From Allium sativum (lineage: Eukaryota > Streptophyta > Magnoliopsida > Asparagales > Amaryllidaceae): DNA of 64,000 nucleotides. A program made the translations under genes and the position numbers. Where the stretch lies: assembly GCA_030737875.1 (NCBI GenBank), contig CM060915.1, positions 901,906,177 to 901,970,176 on the forward strand, given 5' to 3'. Position 1 is the first letter of the stretch; every line of letters starts with the position of its first letter. The notes beneath the pieces are model-generated. The model saw only the letters and a list, made by a program, of their open reading frames with translations, was not told the DNA's origin and made no database searches. Of the stretch, positions 56,406 to 64,000 are shown piece by piece.

Positions 56406-56831
56406 TCATAGGGTCTCTAAGACCTCCCTAAGATATAGGACATGCTCTTCCTCGCTTCTAGAGAAAATCAAGATATCGTTCACAAAGACTACCACAAACT
56501 TGTTTAGAAACTCCCTAAACACCCTACTCATTAAGTCAACGAAGTATGCGGGTGCATTCGTCAAACCAAAAGGCATGACGAGCCACTCGAAGAAACCGTC
56601 AGGAGTTCTAAATGCAGTCTTATTTATGCTGTCTTCAGCCACTCTTAGCTGATGAAATCCTGTAGCTAAATCCAGCTGCGAGAAAAACGAAGTGCCAACC
56701 AACTGATCGAACAAATCGTCTATCCTCGGCAATGGATGTCTGTTCTTATTTGTGAGCTTATTCTGCTCTCTATAGTCCATGCACAATCTAAGTGGACCAT
56801 CAGCCTTTTGTAGCAAAAACAACTGGAGCAC
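56406..56831 (-). pseudogene. pol: B1 reverse transcriptase fragment
   Basis: 141 residues covering the RT palm: [57 protein letters not shown] and [18 protein letters not shown]. The catalytic box FVDD reads FVND, so one of the two metal-binding Asp is lost. A frame change separates it from protease. Confidence 0.9.
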
Positions 56832-57480
56832 CCCATTCCGAAATACTTGTTCTTATGAACCCCTTCTCAAGCTACTCTTTCACTTGCTTACTGAGTTCTC
56901 TTATCTCTCTCGAAGCCATGTGGCGCATCGGTAATGCAATTGTATTTGCATTATCTACAAGGTATATACAAAAGTCTATCTCACGCCTCGGGGGTAAATC
57001 CCGAACTCCACCGAAGACGTCACCATATTCACGGACCACACGAACAAATTCCAAATCATCGTTGGACGCGTTAAGAGATTCTAGGTAGCTAAGCATCACC
57101 AGACCTCTAGGGTCACAAGAAATATCAAGGGTCTTTCCCCAACGAATCAACAATCTAACTACCCTTCTTTTACAGTCTAGGATGACATCGTATCTGGCTA
57201 GCCAATTCATGCCTAGAATCAAGCCGTAGCCCATGAAGCCAAGAACGAAGGTGTTGCATTCAAACCCAACGCCTAAGATGGGCACTGTCAAATCCCGACA
57301 AATCATCAAAAGATGAGTCGAACCACCAATAGGATTTGAGACTACTATGGGATCTGTAACTAGACTAGTATTTAGGTGCAGTGTTTAAACTAACGAAGCA
57401 GATACAAATAAGTGTGAAGCGCCAGAATTCAAACAAGGTTCGAACAGGATGATCATAAAGAAAAACCAAACTTCCAACCA
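56832..57480 (-). pseudogene. pol: B1 protease and linker
   Basis: 56872-57309 reads ICRDLTVPILGVGFECNTFV, LGFMGYGLILGMNWLARYDV (distal protease motif) and continues to HMASREIRELSKQVKE at the RT start. The DSG active-site segment would be at 57390-57450, where the reading is decayed. Confidence 0.82.
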
Positions 57481-57960
57481 AGATATTTCTACCTCTATCA
57501 GGTATGCCAGCCGTGAGGGAACGCGTCTGCCCTCCAGAAGATCCTGTTCTTTGTCCTTACCTTTGCCTTTTGCTTCTTTGGACGATCCTAATAAGATGTC
57601 CTGTTTCTCCGTAACGATAACAACTAGTCTTCTTCTTCTTTCTAACGTCTTTATTTAAGTAGTTAGGTATTTCACAACTGTGGCTCTTCCTTTTCTCTTG
57701 GCCCCTTGTTATCTTTACCTCCTTTCCTTGGATCTACTTTCTTATCGTGTGTCCGATCCATGTCCCGCCTGTACATTCTCCATTCGTGACCTCCCACCAA
57801 AACGTTGCTTCGTCCTTTATTAACAAAGCAGCTAATTGAACCTTCCTCCCATCGTCTATCTTAAAGGTACCAACAAGTCCTCCGCTTCCTTCTAGCTTTG
57901 ACAAATGTACCAGTCCCATGAAGAGGTTTTCCGCCCATCGTACGGAAGTTCTTACGTATC
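57481..57960 (-). pseudogene. gag: B1 gag fragment
   Basis: 57734-57919 reads TFKIDDGRKVQLAALLIKDE followed by ATFWWEVTNG, the start of the gag core seen in C1 and D. Most of gag core and the knuckles are missing or decayed, so gag is a deletion remnant. Confidence 0.7.
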
Positions 57961-58177
57961 TTAGAAAAAGCGTCTATACATGGAGGAAGAAATTCAAAAA
58001 GGAAAGAGATTTAAAACGAAGAATCGAAGGAAAGATACATGGCTCTTGGGGTTTATGTTTTTCAAAATAAACTTTTCTCTTGAAAATACCTTCCTTGAAA
58101 CCTATTTTAGAAAGTATTTCTTTACAAAATGCTTTTGAAAAACAGTTTTTTCAAAATCTCTTATCTGTACTGTTAAT

Positions 58178-58194
58178 CTTCAGTTCTGATACCA
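58178..58194 (-). other. B1 primer-binding site (iMet tRNA)
   Basis: The minus strand reads TGGTATCAGAACTGAAG, two bases from the 5' LTR. Confidence 0.85.
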
Positions 58195-59883
58195 CGTGGA
58201 ACACCCCATGTCCATTAATGTCACTCTCAAAGGGAATGCATTAACTTTCATGGAGTATTATTGGTGTATAGAACAGAATATAACAAGACAGATACATATA
58301 TTGGTACTTGAAAAATTTAAGACAACTTTTATTGAAGCGGAGAAATAGTTTGATTACAACATCATAAACCAACAGTAAAACTAAGTACACTTAGTATCCA
58401 TCTTGACAAATTGTTTTCTGAGTACATAAAGTAAAAAGCATAACCCCAACATAAGTAGCCATAAAAGAGATGAGACGAACTTTACTATCGGCAATCCAAG
58501 CACTTCCAAAGGAGAGAGAAAGATCCAAATCCAGCTCCACTAGCACTAGTCCCACCCTGAGAACCTAGGGGAGGGGAGGAGGAAGAAAAGAGGCTAAAAC
58601 AAAGGGGGTCAGACATAAAATCTGGCGAGTCCAATAACTTTAACAATATAATTATTAAAGTAATTAGGATAAGACATAAACTGGTAAAACAGGGAATGAC
58701 TGTGAAGCAAGTGGGCAAGACAAAACAAACAAGTGGAATATACTGGCGTTAATCGCGCTCCTAATCACTATAGGATAATTAATATACTGCACCAATACTA
58801 GTCACCCTAAAAGTTGATCCCACCTACTGAACAAAATAATAATAATGGTACTTTCGTGTACCCCTAGTTGTCTTCATAGGTGCCGCCTGCTTCTATCTCC
58901 ACTAGTTGTACCCACTACCCTCCCCATTCTGATTACAACATTTATTCATAATATGGTAGTTGGACTCCTAGCTGTCTTCATAGGTGCCGCCTGCTCCTAT
59001 CTCCGCTAGTCGTACCCACTACCTTCCCCATTCGATCGGCTCCTTAACTCGTAGTTACCCGTGCTGGTCCCACAATGGGGTGCATCACTTCCCAAAGTGG
59101 CAACCCGATACCACTAAAGATGCACAACTTGTACCTACACGATGCAACAACGTCTTACCTACCATCCCGGGAGCATGCACGCGCATGACCCCGTTGGACT
59201 TGTGTTGCCACCGCTAACCCGTTTTGACCTCTTACAATCAAATCCAGTAACCGTGTCCCATCCTTGATCTAGATCAAGCTCACTTAGATACTAAATGGGT
59301 TACTGGTTGGAAAGGGTCCCCACACTTGACACAAGCTTTCCGCCTATGCTTGGTCCCCAGTAGGATTTCCCACTTAACCCCCTCTTATTCATGTCTTCTT
59401 ACATGTTTCAACTTGGTTAAGCATTTATAATTATATTCCACATGTCACCCATGTTACCCACTTATCAAATCAATATGTGTTATTGGTTAAGCTTGTCTTA
59501 ACCCTATCCACTTATCAGATATATATTATTGGTCAAGCTGGTCTCAACCCTACCCAGTTATCAAATTAATATATATATTATTGGTTAAGTTGGTCTTAAC
59601 CCTACCTACTTATCAGATTATAGGTTAAGCTGGTCTTAACCCTATCCACTATCATGTTTTCTGTATCATATATATATATATATCGTATAACATGTTTTAC
59701 TTAATTATGATTAAGTACATCTTAGTTCATAGATACATTGGTCAAGAGAATAACTCCCTAAGTATCAACCCCGAAGACCGAAATCAACATCAGATTGGTA
59801 CTCAGAGAATGACTCAACTCAACCAAACTTCTGTTTGTCATTCATATTCGTCTTTGATCAGCATTAATTAATTATTAATGCAC

Positions 59884-60225
59884 AGACCTCTCACATTAAG
59901 TCGATTGCTTGTGGTCGCTGGATATGTCGGGCGGTTCTGGGCAGACTTCCACCACAAGCCAGACTTAACCTTGTGTCTAAGCATCTTTCATTTGTGCCTA
60001 TGACCTCTCACATTAGACTGATGTTTGCGTTTGCTGGATGTGCCGGGCGGGTCCGGGCAGTCTTATACCACAAACGAGTCTAACCTCGTGTCTTTGGCAT
60101 TTATTACTCATTTAATTTATGCCTTTAACCTCTCACATTAGACTACCGTTTGTGGTTGCTGGGTGTGCCGGGTGGTTCCGGGTAGTCTTATACCATAAAC
60201 AAGTCTAACCTCGTGTCTAAGGCAT
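59884..60225 (-). repeat. Three covarying hairpin units in B1 5' LTR
   Basis: Unit 1: TTAAGTC with GACTTAA and GCTTGTGG with CCACAAGC. Units 2 and 3: TTAGACT with AGTCTAA. Unit 3 inner GTTTGTGGT faces ACCATAAAC (one G-U type mismatch). Apex TGCCGGGCGGGTCCGGGCAG. Confidence 0.75.
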
Positions 60226-60479
60226 TTATTATGCACTTAATTTATTCAACCCCAAGTTGAATTAATATCCCTATTTCAAAAGTGTCAATAACTTCCAAAT
60301 TAATCTATGTCCATAATTGTCACCTAAATTATGTCCATAATTTCTATGCATATAAATTAGGCCAATTAATGTCTCAAACTTATTATATGTTTTTGAGCCA
60401 TTTTAGGCCAATTTTCACAATATTAATATTTAATGATTTCTCATTGCTCCCACGTTGTTCGTACGTGTAATACATATAA

Positions 60480-61300
60480 TACGTAGGCTAGCAAATAGCC
60501 TAACTCACAAAAACATCACAACTTGCATAACACGCAAAAATAGATCTAACTCGCAAACAAAAATAAGCTAGCATGAATCAAAACTTGCATGATTATAATT
60601 TATATAATCACAAATTTACATAATCAATAACTTGCATAGGCAATAGGAATAATTTGCATAAACTACAAACTGGCACGGATCAAATTATACAAGAAATGAT
60701 TTGCATAGACCTATACACATAAAGGTGAACTTGCATATATGAACATGGTTTTTGCATAAACTTGCATATGATCTACATACAAACTTGTATTAAACTTGCA
60801 TATGCAATTTAGACATGTAAATTAAGACTTACGTATGATTCGCATACAATCTTACATATAAACCAGCATATGATTCACATCCAAACTTATATATAAACTT
60901 GCATATATATAATTTAGACATGTAAATTAAGGTTTACATTTACACTTGCATATGATTTAGACATGTAAATGCCACAAAATGAATCAAATCCAGCATACAT
61001 ATGAATGAACATCATGAATTTAAACATTAAACTAATATCACATTCTTTTGCATATAAAATAGCATATGTATATACTTGATTCACATATAAACTTGTGTAT
61101 AATTCGCATACAGACTTGCATCAGATTCACATACAAACTAGCATATGCAAAAACAGACTTGCATAAGATTCACATACAAACTAGCATATGATTTAACATC
61201 CCAAACTTGCATAAGATTCACATACGAACTAGCATATTTAAAAATAGACTTGCATAAGATTTACATACAAACTAGCATATAAACTGATGTCATAAAATAA
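60480..61300. repeat. Degenerate AT-rich minisatellite in B1 5' LTR
   Basis: Counterpart of 53320-54140, same ACTTGCATA / ACTAGCATATG units with different copy details. Confidence 0.85.
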
Positions 61301-61828
61301 ATCAAGTTAAACATATGTGATTGGACATATGAAATAGATCTACCAACATAAGATAACAAAACTGTCATATATTCACCAACAGACGATAACAAAGTTAAAT
61401 AACATCACATGATTCAACAGACATGTTCTCATAATCCAAATTATAACTCACCATAATTAATTTATTAATTATTTTGTGAAAGAAATTGTACTCACAAAGA
61501 CAGTTTAGAGAAGAGAATAATTCGTTTTTCGTTTGTGTTAGAATTCTGACTTGCAAATCCCTAAGCTTTAGGAAGAAGAACTATTCTAGCAGCAGCATGA
61601 TGGCCAAGAGACTAATTTATTTTAGGTTTACGGTTTGAGTCTATGCGTGCCGATATAGAAGTTTAAATCAACCTAAGCCGTTAGATTATCATAGGAGCAA
61701 TCCCAACCGTCCAGAATAGATAGAGTTATCCAGAATTTCCACCTCTGCCCTAGTGACTCAGCAACAAGTCAGGTAAGACTCAGCAACAAGTCAGGATCGT
61801 CAAATTTCAGATCTGCCCCGGGGGGTAG

Positions 61829-61876
61829 GTCGACCCCCTGGTCGACCTGTGTAGGTGAGGTCGACCCCTGGTCGAC
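61829..61876. promoter_or_regulatory. GTCGAC cluster in B1 5' LTR
   Basis: GTCGAC at 61829, 61841, 61860 and 61871, about 300 nt into the LTR on the minus strand. Confidence 0.5.
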
Positions 61877-62168
61877 CCCTTGATCGACCTGGCCTTGGTT
61901 GGGAGAAATCCCGCCCAGCCCGCTTCCTCGCTTGAATTTTGAATTTTGAATTTAATTTGAACTATTTTTAATTTATTTAAATTACTGAAACTTCTGAGGG
62001 GCATAACTTCCTCATACGAAGTCCGATTTACGAAAACTTGGACTCTATTCCAAGTAGAATTTCGAGACGAACGCAATGGCGTAACCCGTTTCCCTTAATT
62101 ATCACTTTAACAATTAAGTATTCTTAAATTCGTTCTTTTAATAGTCATAGAAAATTAGGGGTGTTACA

Positions 62169-63812
62169 TTGTATGTGAGCTTTGAATTTGGTGACACCTC
62201 CTTGTAGGAATGAATTTTCGGTCCCCCTTATAAGTAGAAATATGAGGGGTATTTATAGTTAGAGCTAAGAGGTAGTGGCATTGTTGTAAATTAATGTGCA
62301 CGGCTGTACACTGCTGCCACTAACGTTTCAGTCCCCTTTTTGCGATCCGAAACATGACTTACGGTCTAAAAACAAGACTGTGGCCTGAAGTGGTACTTGT
62401 GGATCACATGCGGCCTAAAATCACTGGGAATAATCTACAGATTTAAGGATTCAAAGCTACTTGCTACGGTCCAAAATATCACACGGACAAACTAAAGCTA
62501 CTCTCATATCCAACGAGCTAAATTAGATCTTCAACTGACCTGTCACTTTTCTACCTATTTTATTCCATGTGTTTCATATTATGCTGCCAAATAGAAGCGC
62601 TCACACGACCTAAGGTAAGACCAACTTATATATTCAACTGATGTGAGAATAACCATTGTATAGACATGGTTTAGTGCACACGCTTTATATATTGAATCAC
62701 ACCTAGCATGGTTTTGACGACCCAAAAATGCTTCGCTATGGAACATCATAAAAGGAGAATAACGACTTAACGGTCTAATGACAACCCGAAGTTCTGACAG
62801 CATATACAGTCCAATTTGTTTCAAGAGTTGAATGCCCTGACGAATAATGAAGCTACGTCATTCTTTGTAATGTTCCAAGTGCCCAATAAAAGGTTCATGA
62901 GGATGTCCTACTTGGACTTTGAAGACTTGCATGCATTATCTCAGTATGTGCATGCACTTCTTGCTCCTCATAACAGTTAGAATGTGCCCAAGGTATATGA
63001 AATGATGTGGCCTTGAGCTCGTTGCTTAATTTGGCAAAAGCACATCCTTTGTTATAAAGCGACATGTTTATCATTATACTACATATGTTTTGGTAGTTAG
63101 AGCTTCAACAGTCTAAGACTGGATTAGTGTGGCCAACAATCCAAAGGTGCTTGTAACCCTGGAACGACCTAAAAACTTATCCACTTCTAACGATCTATAA
63201 TGATGGAATGGTCTAGTAGCACATTACAAACTAAAATCTGCGGGCTCGATGCATTCCATCCATGTGGCCCTGCTCCTTTACACATTGAACGTTGGTCTTA
63301 CGAACTGGCTTCCTGATGATGAATTGAATGGTCTGATTTTGGTGCTGGCGTGTTGAGTGCCTTTGAGTTCATGCCATATTCTTTATTGTGCTTGATGTCC
63401 TGATTATGTAGCTGCATTATAGGCCACTTGTATATATTCCATACAACTAACTTGTGCACGAGTCACGCCAGCATAACCTTGCTTGTATGAGCACCTTAGT
63501 TTAGGTTGCGATAGCAACATAAACAATGTCGACAAGTTGGTCAAATGATGGCCTAAGTGTAGTTCGTTCTTTAGCAACCAAAAAGGGTCTTCATGAACGA
63601 TCTAAATGTGACGTGCTAAAGAGACGCCCCCACGATCCAAGTGCTGGTGCGGGTTAAAGCACTTATAGACGGATGCGTGCGCGCGAGCTAAAGCTTCATC
63701 GCCAGCCAAAGCGTACATGCGACCTAAAAAGGATGCGAGTTAGACGAAGCTGCGTGTCAACATTCATACGCACTTCATAATCTTGAACCGCGTTTTCATA
63801 ACTGTGTTAACA
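62169..63812 (-). repeat. E2 3' LTR, right piece
   Basis: Resumes after the B1 duplication TTGTA. A minus-strand CTATAAAT box lies at 62251-62258, in the same place as in element A (20825). Ends GTGTTAACA. I see no gene in it. Confidence 0.7.
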
Positions 63813-64000
63813 TTTTCCACTTGAAGCCTGTATTTTCCGCTTGCGGAAAATGCAGACTTCGAAATAAACGCTATTATTGACATCTTTTGGCTTGTTTGAT
63901 CTGATATTATATTTGCATCCGCTATTTCTTGATGTTGTACATGCTTTAATTTTGAATCTTAGAATCTGTTGCTTAACAATGTTGCACTAGGGTTTGATTG
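63813..64000 (-). other. E2 interior, 3' end with polypurine tract
   Basis: The minus strand reads AAGTGGAAAA (63813-63822) directly before the LTR start, a polypurine tract. The following sequence aligns with element A from 22244 (GGCTTGTTTGATCTGATAT against GCTTGTTTGATCCGATAT). Confidence 0.65.

Larger units (their letters stand above)
51032..62168 (-). mobile_element. Element B1: chromovirus-type Gypsy with LTRs longer than interior
   Basis: An 11137-bp minus-strand element with a perfect 5-bp duplication TTGTA (51027-51031, 62169-62173). LTRs are 3942 bp (51032-54973) and 3972 bp (58197-62168). The interior is only 3223 bp and encodes fragments of gag, protease, RT, RNase H start, integrase C-terminus and chromodomain. 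The RNase H to integrase core is missing, so the interior has suffered a deletion. iMet primer-binding site and a purine tract are present. The LTRs look about 95% identical by eye over the first 200 bp. Confidence 0.93.
58197..62168 (-). repeat. B1 5' LTR (3972 bp)
   Basis: Starts TGGAACACCCC and ends GGGTGTTACA on the plus strand. Acceptor-like block at 58556-58635, hairpin units at 59884-60225, minisatellite at 60480-61300, degraded minus-strand TATATCGG at about 61650, four GTCGAC at 61829-61876. Confidence 0.92.
50499..64000 (-). mobile_element. Element E2: A-like Gypsy element, split by B1, right end outside window
   Basis: The minus-strand 3' LTR is in two pieces, 50499-51031 and 62169-63812 (about 2.17 kb in all), homologous to the LTRs of element A. 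The left piece has TTATAGTGGTTCGATTC...TTACGTCCACTTC. The right piece ends GTGTTAACA at 63812. The interior from 63813 is homologous to element A from 22232. The start TGTACACTTC at 50499 is inferred from where Copia-2 homology ends. The rest lies right of the window. Confidence 0.75.

Noticed and set aside
62579..62824. 81-codon minus-strand frame
   Set aside because: It lies in the E2 LTR and has no recognisable domain.

Overview
This window is repeat-dominated nuclear DNA of a flowering plant. I base that on Ty1/Copia and Ty3/Gypsy elements primed by initiator-Met tRNA, a Gypsy polyprotein ending in a chromodomain, a PIF/Harbinger transposase, a CACTA-type terminus and a TRIM. I find no host gene that I can support, and no tRNA, rRNA or CRISPR. 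Every recognisable coding region belongs to a transposable element and carries stops, frameshifts or deletions. The species cannot be named from this sequence.

Layout, left to right. (1) 1-5210: part of a minus-strand Gypsy-type element (E1) with a broken gag, no visible pol, and a 5' LTR at 3889-5210. (2) About 6275-10676: a decayed Harbinger element with a minus-strand transposase pseudogene. (3) 12557-17321: a young, almost intact minus-strand Copia element (Copia-1) with a perfect TACAC target duplication; its polyprotein is broken only by two TGA codons. (4) 18134-18614: a TRIM with a 59-bp interior. (5) 20203-28283: a minus-strand Gypsy-type element (A) with two ~2-kb LTRs that encodes gag only. 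(6) 28885-29420: a remnant of an old chromovirus LTR. (7) 29724-34664: a plus-strand chromovirus derivative (D) with perfect CAGTG target duplications; it keeps gag and protease but has lost pol and most of its 3' LTR. (8) 34853-34972 and 46071-46873: one end and more of a CACTA element, split by a minus-strand chromodomain Gypsy element (C1, 34973-46070). (9) 46874-50498: the left part of a plus-strand Copia pseudo-element (Copia-2), interrupted by an A-like Gypsy element (E2, 50499 to beyond 64000). E2's LTR is in turn split by a minus-strand Gypsy element (B1, 51032-62168, perfect TTGTA duplications) whose ~3.95-kb LTRs are longer than its interior. On the right side the nesting is therefore four levels deep.

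The most unusual signal lies in the LTRs of the chromovirus group (B1, C1, D). At similar positions, each LTR carries two or three tandem ~90-120-nt units that fold into a long hairpin with a GC-rich apex. Between units and families the helix sequences change while pairing is kept, which looks like covariation. The same LTRs share two other features at matching positions: clusters of the GTCGAC palindrome upstream of the TATA box, and a pyrimidine tract followed by AG and GTTCTCAGG about 0.35 kb from the LTR 3' end. LTR boundaries, target duplications, primer-binding sites and polypurine tracts were read directly from the sequence. Percent identities are by-eye estimates.
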